A DNA stretch of 64,000 nucleotides, from assembly GCA_037179515.1 (NCBI GenBank), contig JAXCGZ010011561.1:1-64000 (forward strand), given 5' to 3'. A model generated the notes under the pieces. The model was not told the origin of the DNA. It searched no databases and saw only the letters and a list, made by a program, of their open reading frames with translations. Made by a program: the position numbers and the translations under genes. This stretch comes from Halocaridina rubra. Lineage: Eukaryota > Arthropoda > Malacostraca > Decapoda > Atyidae. Every line of letters starts with the position of its first letter. The stretch's first letter is position 1. Positions 1-11,213 of the stretch are shown here, piece after piece.

Positions 1-145
1 CCACAAACCATATTTTCCTGAAGTCAATAGATATTATTTTTAGTTCAAACTAACGCATTACAATATATCTCGAACTAATGAGACAGTTTTCTAAATATAG
101 TCCTTAAAATAATCATTTTCAAAAGTACCTATAATTATATGAGTC

Positions 146-726
<581 letters not shown>

Positions 727-1220
727 ATCAGCGGCCAGTACTCAATACAATAGCCCCGGTAGGTGGGCAGCTGTCAAAGAGTGAAACTTTTGACTTTTAA
801 AACTATATTACAATCTTTAACTGGGGGAGAAAGCCAGTTCAAGTAGGTGCCTGTCCCAAGCCCGGAACAACTGAGAGTGGATGTCAAGGAGCTAGTGAGT
901 AACAGCGACCTAACATGAACAGGGGATTACCCAGTGAGAAGTATGTATGTATGTATGTATGTATGTATGCATGTATATATGTATGTATGTAATATACATG
1001 CAAATCTTCCCCTATATGGCTATGTATGTGTAAGAAAAGTATGTCTACATGTATACGTACATATAAATATGTATCTCTCCGTGTGTATGTAAGTACGTAT
1101 ACGTATGTACAGTACATATATCTATCACCTACACATGTATTTAATATGTGTACGCGCAAATATGTATGTATATCTAAAACGTACATGTATTCTGGTCTTC
1201 GTACACACAGGTAAGTATTC

Positions 1221-1537
<317 letters not shown>

Positions 1538-4500
1538 TCTAATTCAGGTGTCTCGGTATTGGCTGGTATGATAGACAGAGAGGTAGGGGGGTTTTGTTAG
1601 ACACAAATAATGAAATGATTAATACTTGTGCAGAGAAATTAGTCAGTAAGAGTTCAGTAAATAGTGGGTCAAATAACTGGGAGTCTAAGGATAAGAACCA
1701 TTTGTTACATAGAACAAATATTAACAAAAAGAATAGCCACAAGAAGGGTGAAGCTAGAGAAAGTTTAAAAGTATATTATACAAATAGCCGTAGTTTAGGT
1801 AACAAGATAGAAGAACTGAGAGCCATAGTATGTAGTGAGAGACCGGATATAATATGCATTAGTGAAAGTTGGATTAAATTAGAAAGCAAACACCTTAAAG
1901 CTGAGTACATAATTACAGGATATAAACTTTATAATGCTGATCGTAGTGCAGATAAAAGAGGGGAGGGGTAATTATGTATATTAAAGATAGCCTCAGAAGC
2001 TGCATTAAGTCTGGAATTAAGACAAATCTAAATTCAGAAACCTTATGGGTTGAAATTAAAAATAATATAGAAAGTCTAGTTGTAGGAGTAGTCTACAGAC
2101 CACCTGATCTAGATAATATAGAGTCGCAAGTTATATACGATGAAATTTCTAAAGTGAGCAGGTCAAATAGAGTTTGCATTGTAGGCGATTTTAATTTTAG
2201 ACATATTAACTGGGAAACCATAACAGGTGATAGTAGCTCTAAGGAGTTTTTGGAAGTAGTAGAAGACAATTTCCTTTCTCAGCATGTACATGAAGCAACA
2301 CGGGGGGTGAATACACTAGATTTAGTTCTTAGTAATAGAGAGAATATGGTTACAAATTTAGAAGTTGGTGAAAAATTGGGCAACAGTGACCATGATTCCA
2401 TTAGATTTAACATAATTTTCAAGGAAACTATAAAGGAAAATAAGAATATTGTTCCAAACTTTAGAGCAGGAGATTTTGAGGGCTTAAAAACTAAATTATC
2501 TAATGAGGTATGGGAAGGGATTTCTGGGGTACAGATGTGGGTAGTTAATCCAGCAGGTCAGGTCGCAGGTAGCGGATTACCCCGAAATTTGGGTACCACA
2601 TGCCAAGGATTATCACAAGATAAGATCAATACATTAAATTCTCTCACAGGAAAGAACAGCAGCCCGTCAGTTAATATAAATTTGGATGAGGAATATAACA
2701 ATTTTGTCATGACTCTTAAGAATAGTCAGAGAGACTATATTCCCATGAAACATTGCAGATCAAGAAAAAATGACCCTAAATGGATGAACAATAGAATAAA
2801 GAATCTTATAGGTATTAAAAGAGGAATATACAGGAAACTAAAAAGAGGTGAAGAGCAGGTGAGGCAGCAATATATACAGTTAAACAGGGAAGTTAAAAAG
2901 ATAGTTAGAGAGTCGAAAAGAAAATACGAAGTTCGAATAGCAGGAGAAGCTAAAGAAAATCCTAAAGGGTTTTATCAACATTATCAAACAAAATTTAAGG
3001 AAAAAGTCGGACCAATTGAAGTAGCCAATGGCCATATCACAGATGACGATAAAGTGATGTGTACATGTTTAAATGATTATTTCTTATCTGTATTTACAAA
3101 TGAAAACTTGGAAAATATTCCGGAAGTAGAATCCATTTACAGAGACAGTCCCGATAATATACTTAGTTCAATAAATATTACGAGAGAGGAGGTAATAAAA
3201 GAAATAGATAAATTAAAGGCTCATAAATCTCCGGGACCTGATGGAATATATGCTAGAATATTAAAGGAATGCAAGGAAGAGCTTAGTTGTCCTCTAACTG
3301 CATTATTTAATAATTCAATAAAATTAGGATCGGTACCCATGGAGTGGAAATTGGCAGATGTGGTACCAATATTTAAAAAAGGAGAACGTGTTAAAAAGAA
3401 TAATTATAGGCCGGTTAGTTTAACGTCAACAGTGGGTAAGATTCTAGAATCCATAATTGCAAATAAAATAAGGGCACATCTAGAATTACACAGACTGATA
3501 AAACTTTCACAACACGGGTTTCTTAAGGGTTTTTCGTGCCTTACAAACTTACTGTCTTTTTATTCAGAAGTTTACGAGGCAGTAGATTGTGGCAAAGAAT
3601 ATGATACAATATATCTAGATTTTAGCAAAGCTTTTGATAGAGTTCCTCACAAAAGATTAGTTAAAAAGCTGGAAGCTCATGGTATAGGAGGAGCTGTGCT
3701 CAGATGGATCAAACAATGGTTAAAAGACAGAAAACAGAGGGTTTGCATAAATGGAGAGAAATCAGAGTGGGGCTCGGTTACAAGCGGGGTACCACAAGGC
3801 TCTGTACTGGGTCCTCTATTATTCATCGTATATCTAAATGATCTGGATTCGGATATCAGTAGTAACCTAAGTAAATTCGCAGACGACACTAAAATAGGTA
3901 GAACTATAAATGGAAAAGAAGACATTCATGCTTTACAGGAAGATCTAAATAGATTATCTGAATGGTCGGACAAATGGCAAATGGAATTTAATGTTGAAAA
4001 ATGTAAAGTAGTTAAAATGGGTACTATAAAAGACAATACTAGTTATAAGCTAAATAACCATGAAATCATGAGTTCTCAGTGTGAAAGGGATTTGGGAGTT
4101 CTTGTGAGTAGTAGTCTTAAGCCAAGAGAGCAATGCACAGCAGTCAGAAATAAAGCAAACAGAATTTTAGGATTTATCTCAAGAAGCGTCAGCAATAGGA
4201 CGGAAAAAGTTATTTTGCAGCTCTATCTTGCATTAGTTAGGCCCCATTTAGATTATGCTGTGCAATTCTGGTCACCCTATTATAGAATGGAAATTGAATC
4301 CTTGGAGAGAGTGCAACGAAGAATGACCAAGATGATACACAATATCAGAAATCTACCATATGAGGACAGATTAAAAAAACTTAATCTACATTCTCTAGAG
4401 AGGCGAAGAGTTAGGGGGGATATGATTGAAGTGTATAAATGGTTTAAAGGGATTAACAAGGGAGATATTAATAAAGTTTTAAAAATTCATGATCAAACCA

Positions 4501-4852
4501 GAACTCGTAATAATGGATTTAAGCTTGATAAATTTAGGTTCAGAAGGGAAATTGGTAAAAATTGGTTTGGTAATAGAGTAGCTGATGCATGGAACAAGCT
4601 TCCTAGTATGATAGTAAATGCCAATACCTTAGACACCTTCAAATGTAGATTAGATAGACACATGACAGAGGTAGGGTGGGTATGAATAGGTTAGTGCTTA
4701 TTAGAAAAGTCATAAAAAGAAAAACAGAATAAATAAGTAGAGTAGAATAGAATAGGTTAGACATGCTGAAAATACAATTCAAAAATGGAGCTGCCTCGTG
4801 TGTGCCAGTAGGCATGTTGCAGTGTCCTCTATTCTTATGTTCTTATGTTCTT
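1538..4852 (+). mobile_element. LINE-1 copy A: CR1/L2-like non-LTR retrotransposon, frameshifted
   Basis: The coding region runs 1594-4685: an endonuclease domain (NSRSLGNKIEELRA, ICISESWI, GDFNFRHINW, NSDHDSI) then reverse transcriptase (YRPVSLTSTVGKILES, YLDFSKAFDRVPHKR, GVPQGSVLGPLLF, KFADDTKIG) and a C-terminal domain. One G is missing in a G-run near 1959-1963 compared with copy B, which splits the frame at the stop after DKRGEG. The 3' UTR ends in tandem TTCTTATG units, typical of CR1/L2 elements. Flanking AAATATAT (1530-1537) and AAATACAT (4853-4860) look like a target-site duplication. It sits inside LINE-3. Confidence 0.92.
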
Positions 4853-5391
4853 AAATACATATAAATGGCATAGTAAGGGTAGCATATGCATTCTTATCAA
4901 ATGTAAGGGTAGCCTTCAGGCACATGGACAAGGAAATGTTCAGAAATATTTATGTAACCTATGTGAGGCCAAAACTCGAATATGCAGCCCCCTTTTGGAA
5001 TCCGCACTTGAAAAAGCACATAGCTAAGCTTGAAAAAGTTCAAAGACATGCCACGAAACTGGTGCCAGAAATACGCAATCTCAGTTATGATGAGAGGCTG
5101 AGGTAATTAGACTTACCATCACTGGAAGCTAGAAGAGTGAGGGGGGATATGGTGACAGTCTTTAAATTCCTTCATGGTTATGATAGAGTGGATAGGGATC
5201 AATATTTTGATATGGCTGGCTCTAGAACTAGAGGTCATAGTTTGAAGCTTCGTAAGAAAACTTCTTTGCAGGATGTAAGGAAATACTTTTTCAGTGTAAG
5301 AGTAGTTGATAATTGGAATTGGCTAAGCGAGGAGGTCGTTAATGCTATCTCAATCCATAGTTTTAAGGACAGGTATGATAAGTATGACTAA
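4853..5391 (+). mobile_element. LINE-3, right piece (RT C-terminus, one stop)
   Basis: It reads AFRHMDKEMFRNIYVTYVRP, KLEYAAPFWNPHLKKHIA, LEKVQRHATKLVPEIRNL and, after a stop at 5104-5106, LDLPSLEARRVRGDMV to the end at 5391. It is the continuation of the 1388-1537 piece. The single in-frame stop marks it as inactive. Confidence 0.8.
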
Positions 5392-5541
5392 GTATAAAAT
5401 GGAACCGATCAGGAGACGGGAAGATACGAGCTTTGGGCTCTTTCCCGTAAACACAATTAGGTAATCACACGCGCTCGCGAACCGATCAGGAGACGGGAAG
5501 ATACGAGCTTTGGGCTCTTTCCCGTAAACACAATTAGGTAA

Positions 5542-5608
<67 letters not shown>

Positions 5609-5690
5609 GATCAGGAGACGGGAAGATACGAGTTTTGGGCTCTTTCCCGTAAACACAATTAGTTAATCACAATTAGGTAATATCACACAC
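5392..5690 (+). repeat. LINE-3 3' end: three tandem hairpin units
   Basis: Three ~60-70 base units begin CCGATCAGGAGACGGGAAGA (near 5404, 5481, 5607). Each can fold: ACGGGAA pairs with TTCCCGT around an inner GAGC/GCTC stem. Units are separated by CACAATTAGGTAATCACAC and by a (CA)n expansion at 5544-5606. Probably the element's 3' UTR recognised by its own RT (inference). Confidence 0.7.
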
Positions 5691-5918
5691 ACACACAAAC
5701 ACACAATATGTACGTATTCTAGTCCATCTCTCACGCACACAATATTCCTTCACAGCCTCTATAACTGTCACAGAGGTATTGAAATACTATTGACTCTAAG
5801 ACCAATCCATCACGCCAATAGTTAAACTGTCAATACGTACAGAAGGCCAGGGAAATTCTTCCAACCCCCCCTCCAATCAATTTCTATGATGGGTGTCATG
5901 GAAATTGGATGGTGGTAG

Positions 5919-5928
5919 TAGTAGTAGC

Positions 5929-5992
<64 letters not shown>

Positions 5993-6028
5993 TATTGCTA
6001 TTGTTGTTATTGAAATAGAAACAGCAGC

Positions 6029-6059
<31 letters not shown>

Positions 6060-6061
6060 AC

Positions 6062-6112
<51 letters not shown>

Positions 6113-6282
6113 TAATTGTATTAACATTATGACGGTTATCGTTATTTCATACGAGAAGCCTATTCTGCTGAACTATGTCCTCATCTATACACAAGAATTG
6201 ATTAAAGGCCTTCAATATATTTTGCCCATCTTTTCCTCCACTGCCAGTTGTTTCATTATTATTATTATCATTATTATTATTA

Positions 6283-6362
<80 letters not shown>

Positions 6363-6369
6363 TATTATC
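5919..6369. repeat. paired inverted trinucleotide arrays
   Basis: (TAG)n 5919-5991, its complement (TAC)n 6030-6059, then (TAA)n 6062-6109 and its complement (TTA)n 6258-6369. The last reaches within 10 bases of the SUEL exon acceptor. Confidence 0.92.
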
Positions 6370-6376
6370 ATTACAG

Positions 6377-6492
6377 ATGCGCCGGACAAGCAAACTGCAC
6401 CTTCAGCGTTTGGGAGAACGTCCTTAGAGCCAAGAAAAACGAGGATAAGTGGAAAGACGGAGTCCTAAGGGCCGTGTTTCACTGCAAAAAGA
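6377..6492 (+). CDS. exon: SUEL-lectin-like half-domain
   Basis: The acceptor follows TATTATCATTACAG and the donor is A|GTGAGT. The 38 complete codons carry RCAGQANCTFSV and end in AVFHCKK, the Cys-Gly-Cys spacing and final Cys of SUEL-type lectin domains. Entry is phase 2, exit phase 1. A (TTA)n array ends a few bases before the acceptor. Confidence 0.6.
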
Positions 6493-9400
6493 GTGAGTTC
6501 AGGACAAAAAACCAAGAAACGCTTGAACTAAAAAGGGTTTGAGGAGTTACTCTTGCTATTAAGATCCGTATTAAGAGTTACAATTGGTTCCATTTCAAAC
6601 TGGGGTAGACACAGACTTGGTTGGACCTAAAATGGGATTAAAGCTGGATGCCCTTCCTGATGGCTCGCGGCGAGGCTCAAACTTAAGATATCAAAATCAT
6701 CTAAATCTGACCATAACACTATAAGAAATTAATAAATGCACAGATAAAGTACGCAAAAAATGACTAAGTAACGAGTTCAAGATATATTTTGAACTAATAA
6801 AACTGAAGTTTTTTCTCTAAATAAATAATTTAGTGAAAAAGGAAGAAACTAACTGTTTATATTATAGCTTAGGAAAAATGAAAAGTCTATTTATCTATCT
6901 ATCTCAACAGAAGCAGAATTCCATAGGACATGCGGTACAGAAGTATGGGCCCAGAGTGGATGGCTCCAGAATGTGGGCTACCCCGAATATTATCTGGGAG
7001 ACGAAGGACCTTGCACCATAACCCTCAGCGTAGACGAAGGACAGAAAATTCAACTGACCATCACGGATCTCAATGTCAAAGGTAAGTCATTTTACACAAG
7101 AAGTGCAAAATAATGATGTTTACATATTTCACAAATATTTGTGCAACATTATTACTCACACTCCTTTGACCAGGTATATGTACAAATAAAAAGAATCTTG
7201 AATTTAAGATGCATTTAGAGATACTGAGAACATTCGCCTAACTTGATCCAGTGCTCTGAGCCACAGTGTCATTGAAATCTAATTTTAAGGAGATTCAACA
7301 TAACTCACTTCTCTCAATGGAGGCCTGATTCTCACATAGGTAAAGTCGAATTCTCAAAATTAAAAAATTTTCCTCAGCAAAACAGTCTCTATAACCTTGT
7401 AAGCTTGAAGGAGAAAATGCCTCTACAATAAATACAAATATATCTTTAATTTCTTTACAAGCTTTAATGTATCTGATACAAGGTCTGTGAAATCTTTATT
7501 TAAGAACAACCTAACCAAACATACACAAATCTGTTAAAGGTACTCAAAGATGTTAATTTTTATGGCTTCCATACATATACCTTACAAGTAAAATTACATA
7601 GAAATCTCTTTCTCTCACCTAAAAATCCTGTAGAAGATGTAAGTACGCCTGCAGGAGATGAGTGTCGTGACAGTTTGTTAGTGACCGAAGGTAGCAAGCA
7701 ATTACTAACGCGCTGTGGTGAGATCAATCAACCCATTTCGATCACTTCCGAAGGATCATCTCTCAATATCACACTCAACGCTTATGATGATCTCTCTCCG
7801 AAAAGGGGTTACATTGCTCATTTTCAAGGTATGTACCTTTTTATAAATAAAAATTTTATTTCTTTTTTTAAGACATCTACAGAACCGAAAAGAGGCTATG
7901 GTGCTCACTATAAAGGTATGTGTGTTTTATCAATATAAAATAAATTACTTGTGTTTCTTGATAGCTATGGAACCACAGAGGCTATACTGCTCCTTTTTTA
8001 AAGTTTGTGCTTTTTATTAATATAAAATAAGTTATTTGTATTTCATGGCAGCTATGGAACAACAGAGGCCTTAATTTTGGCCTATTTTCTTTCAAGCCTT
8101 CACAAAACCCTTTGAATGCATAGACTTGGCGGAAAGCTTATTCTGCAATAATAATAACACAAGCAACATGAGCCCATTTTTACACAGCCTTCATGAGCCA
8201 GAATTTGGGCATTTACCGAAATAAATACTGACCCCCTAAGCCCGTGCTTTACCTAACCTAACCTAACGGTAAAGGTCCAGTATAACTCCGGCACCTTAGT
8301 TTTGGTCTAGTTATACTGGACCTTTACTGTTAGGTTAGATTAGATTAGGTTAGGTTTGGAAGAAAATAGACCAAAATTAAGTTATACCGGACCTATACCA
8401 AGAGAAGAAAACAAACTATTTTCTATTTATGACAGCTATGGAACCAAATTGACAGTAAACTCATCAAATTGAAAATTTATAAAACAAAAATCTGACTTGC
8501 CAATGTTATGCAGGCCTCAGCACACAAAGGTAGCTCACACACATACGTAATTAACATATCCAAGCACTTGTTTCATATAAATGATCGAGGTTTTACGTTA
8601 ATGGCATAAAATACACACACAAAAATTGCACATACAAACATGCTGCCTGGGCAGCATGTTTATGACGTTTATAATATAAACAAAGAATACGGAGTTATAT
8701 AGATAATTTGAAGGGACTGGCCTTTATAACGTTTCTGTATAAAATTAATAAAATGAAAGTAAACCTGCTGTGTGATAGGCATTCCTACAGTTTTTGCAAA
8801 TCTTAAAGTATTCCAAGTAATTATTATAAATAGGGCACTTAATGGTATCTATACTCTAGTTACGAAGTGCTAAGTGGAGTTTTCAAACAGAATCTACACC
8901 CCCTTTCAACATATGTGGACTTATAGTAGCAGTTTCTCTCTTTTTAATATAATACTGACTATATTCCTATTTTCATCCCTTGGATGTGAGTCTCTAGACA
9001 TGACCCAACGAGGGTGTTTGACATATAGTTAAAAATTTCCCTCTTTTAAATGTACAGTATCACTTACTTCGTTCCTAACTTCAGCCCTTGGATACAAGTC
9101 TTCAGACAGACCCCAAGGAGGGTGTTTGATGTATAAATAAAAATTTCCCTCTTTTAAATGTATCATTTACCATGTTCCTAATTTCAGCCCTTGGATGCGA
9201 GTCTCCAGACATGCCCCAAGATGGGTACCGAGCTTATCGAAATGCGACCCATGCCGAATACTGGTGCTGTGTTCACCACGTGTTTCCTGACACCCTGTCA
9301 CGCAAAAGGATTCTGAAATGTAACCGAGGTCATGCTTGGAATGATACTCTACCCGACTGCTATGGTAAGATTATTTGACCTATTTAAAGTTTCTCATTTT

Positions 9401-11213
9401 AGCTATTTACGTTTATATATAATACAAGATATGTTTCAAGATAATAACTCTTACTATCATGCTATATTATATTAAAGCTACTTTGTTTGCACTGATAATG
9501 CTAAAATCTCTAGTTACCCTGAAACATGAAATCACAAAAACTTCACAGATATGGCTTTGCAAAACTCCTCCCATATCAAGCAGGAAAAATAGTCAGGAAA
9601 GACATATAATTATTATTTAATATTATAATGTCTTTCTCTGTATCAAACATGTCTCTATGCTCTGTTGAAAGTACCATAGCTAGCGCAAGTACGGCCAAAG
9701 TACTGAGAGATTGTACCTTCAATATACTTAACTTTTTGCTGATTTTGTCATGAGCAATTCGTAAGTTACAGAGATTTTTTTTTCATCTATTTATGTATCA
9801 CAATTGGTCCCAATTCGAATGGAAATGGACACAGACATGTTGGAGGTGGGTGATTAAGGCTGGATGTTCCTCTTAATGCAACGGAGTATTATTGAACTTG
9901 CATTATCAAGCTTGTCACTTCCAGACATAGGTAATCATTCAAGTGCTATGCACCGTTCACAATAAATCCCCATTCAAATGGGGGTGGCCAGAGATATGCT
10001 GGAGCCATATGGAGGATCATGGCTGGAAGCTCTTCCTAATGCCTTGTGGTAGAATAGAAAATGTATCACAGGAATCTTCTTCTCTACTCACAGACTTGGA
10101 GGAGCTGCTAAATAATGGCAATATAACAGAGAGCCAGTACATAACCCTCGCGAATGGAACTTCTGGTGCCGTACGAGCAGAGATGTTTCGCCAAGCACAC
10201 CTAGTTTATGGTGATTATAATTTTCTTATATTGCCTTGTTTTTCTTGTTATATTTCCATCAACTTTTGCATTATGTTTACTATTGCTTTTTTAGTTTTCC
10301 TAATTAAATACTTCCTTCATTGTGCAAGGAACCAGTGTATGTTGAAAGAATTGTAAATTTAAAAAAAAAAATTCACCCAATTGTGTGTATAAAACAGGTT
10401 TTCTTACCAATTTGTAGATCTGGTGGTACCTACAGTGATAATGTCGGTGCTGGTTTTAGGTAATGTGGCCGTTGTTGTGCTGATCATCTACTGCCGGAGG
10501 TAAACATTTTGAGCTTTTGTTCCAAATGTATCTTTTATAGCTAAGATGAGTGATTAAGATATACTAGCTTCTAGCAAACGTATGCCGTGAGATGACCACT
10601 CTATTATGGCTAGTTGTGGTCATTGTATATGTATGAATAAAGTACAATAAATGATTTGAGTGAAATGGCTTTTGTTGAATGATGTGTGCTTGGTTTTGGT
10701 CATCCCAATTACAAGGATGATGCAACCATAGTATAGGTATATAGATACGAGAAAAAAGTGATTGACATGCATGGAAAATAGAAGTATGGAAACAGATTAC
10801 TTGTCGTACTTCAGTGTCATTGCTAGTGTACTTAATTATTGTATTACTCTTAGAATGCATTCAAATACTGTACTATTGTTTTAATATAAAATTATAATTA
10901 TTAGGAGAGTAGATAAGTAAAATGTTAGTACAGGTTTAATTATGAAAATGTCAAAAATAATTCTTAAGTAACTTGTGCTTACTTTGCAAATAAGTTCTTT
11001 CCTTAATTTATGCTCTAGAGCTGTTGTAAATAACATACTACTGTAAACTAGCAATTAACTGTAAGTGCAATATTAATTTACTGCTTGTGATCACATTAAT
11101 CATTATATTCCAGAGGAATTGTTGAAGAAAATGCCCTTAGTGAGGAGCTGGAGTCAATCAAAGCTAATCCTGAACCAACAGATGTATTAGACACGGCACC
11201 ATGCAGCGTGTAA
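6377..11213 (+). CDS. SUEL-like/CUB/Sushi transmembrane protein gene (3' part, 7 exons)
   Basis: Seven exons join in frame: 6377-6492, 6911-7081, 7634-7828, 9188-9364, 10094-10210, 10418-10499 and 11114-11213, giving 318 codons plus TAA at 11211. All introns are GT-AG; internal junctions are phase 1 except the last, which is phase 2. Domains in order: the end of a SUEL (galactose-binding lectin-like) domain with the RCAGQANCTF motif; a complete CUB domain with four cysteines over two exons; a Sushi/CCP domain; a short N-glycosylatable linker; one hydrophobic helix; and a tail of about 30 residues. The product should sit on the cell surface with its domains outside. The first exon needs two bases from an upstream exon, so the 5' end, including the signal peptide, is missing or unrecognised. 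Domain names rest on pattern recognition, and no specific orthologue is recognised. The upstream 6.3 kb is retroelement and microsatellite. Confidence 0.75.
6580..6690 (-). mobile_element. SINE-A fragment
   Basis: CAATTGGTTCCATTTCAAAC, then GCTGGATGCCCTTCCTGATG. Tail and body only, in the intron after exon 6377-6492. Confidence 0.6.
6911..7081 (+). CDS. exon: CUB domain, N-terminal half
   Basis: Phase 1-1, 57 codons, acceptor CTCAACAG, donor G|GTAAGT. It reads TCGTEVWAQSGWLQNVGYPEYY and then PCTITLSVDEGQKIQL. The first two CUB cysteines, the G-Y-P turn and the alternating hydrophobic strand (ITDLNV) are visible. Confidence 0.7.
7634..7828 (+). CDS. exon: CUB domain, C-terminal half
   Basis: Phase 1-1, 65 codons, acceptor CCTGTAG, donor CAAG|GTATGT. 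It contains ECRDSLLVTEG and TRCGEINQ (third and fourth CUB cysteines) and ends in the typical last strand RGYIAHFQ. Degenerate copies of its 3' edge follow in the intron. Confidence 0.7.
7793..8090 (+). repeat. ~88-bp tandem copies of the CUB exon end
   Basis: Units start near 7793, 7881, 7968 and 8056 (CCGAAAAGGGGTTAC, CCGAAAAGAGGCTAT, CCACAGAGGCTATAC, CAACAGAGGCCTTAA). The first is in the real exon; the others decay progressively and spread the intron. Confidence 0.7.
7883..7915 (+). CDS. candidate 33-nt cassette micro-exon (duplicated CUB exon end)
   Basis: A diverged copy of the end of the preceding CUB exon keeps an acceptor (ATCTACAG) and a donor (AAAG|GTATGT). It would add 11 residues, EPKRGYGAHYK, in phase 1-1, so inclusion or skipping both leave the frame open. 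It parallels SPKRGYIAHFQ of exon 7634-7828. Use in mRNA is unproven; it could be a dead exon fragment. Confidence 0.3.
8262..8334. repeat. inverted repeat with TTAGG-type flanks
   Basis: CCTAACGGTAAAGGTCCAGT (8262 on) pairs with ACTGGACCTTTACTGTTAGG (to 8334), 26-base arms with one mismatch and a 21-base loop. Outward the arms continue as CCTAA and TTAGG repeats. Possibly a small foldback element. Confidence 0.7.
8971..9250 (+). repeat. tandem copies of the Sushi exon acceptor region
   Basis: Three copies of TTCAGCCCTTGGATGCGAGT start near 8973, 9081 and 9184 (periods 108 and 103). Only the third continues into an open Sushi exon. Confidence 0.75.
9188..9364 (+). CDS. exon: Sushi/CCP domain
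   Basis: Phase 1-1, 59 codons. It reads LGCESPDMPQDGYRAY, then AEYWCCVHHVF, then LKCNRGHAWNDTLPDC. This is the Cys-Pro-Gly-Tyr-Cys-Trp-Cys layout of a complement control module, with one extra cysteine (CC). NAT and NDT glycosylation sequons are present. Acceptor CTAATTTCAG, donor G|GTAAGA. Confidence 0.75.
9796..10060 (-). mobile_element. two adjacent SINE-A copies
   Basis: One copy starts CAATTGGTCCCAATTCGAAT (9798-9925); a second starts AAATCCCCATTCAAATGGGG (9961-10058) and lacks its head. Both lie in the intron before exon 10094-10210. Confidence 0.65.
10094..10210 (+). CDS. exon: juxtamembrane linker
   Basis: Phase 1-1, 39 codons starting DLEELLNNGNITESQY and ending AEMFRQAHLVYG. Sequons NIT and NGT suggest an extracellular stalk. 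The acceptor CTACTCACAG was chosen over one 29 bases upstream because only this one keeps the frame open. An SINE copy lies directly upstream. Confidence 0.6.
10418..10499 (+). CDS. exon: transmembrane helix
   Basis: Phase 1 in, phase 2 out. It encodes VVPTVIMSVLVLGNVAVVVL followed by IIYCRR, a single membrane span with a positive stop-transfer end, as in type I proteins. Confidence 0.75.
11114..11213 (+). CDS. exon: cytoplasmic tail and stop
   Basis: Acceptor ATATTCCAG. It encodes RGIVEENALSEELESIK and ends in DTAPCSV with TAA at 11211-11213. The tail is acidic and Glu-rich with no recognised signalling motif. The 3' UTR follows; AATAAA-like motifs occur near 11255, 11635 and 12645, but the true poly(A) site cannot be chosen. 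Confidence 0.65.

Noticed and set aside
3677..3925. Minus-strand ORFs opposite the LINE-1 RT domain (also 50031-50279)
   Set aside because: Identical antisense shadows of the RT palm in both copies.
8251..8345. Interstitial telomere tract
   Set aside because: Only a few imperfect CCTAA/TTAGG units, arranged as an inverted repeat; similar short runs are scattered elsewhere in the window.
9943..10093. Extension of the linker exon upstream (MLCTVHNKSPFKWG type)
   Set aside because: This part is SINE-A sequence, and the acceptor at 10093/10094 restores the phase from the Sushi exon.
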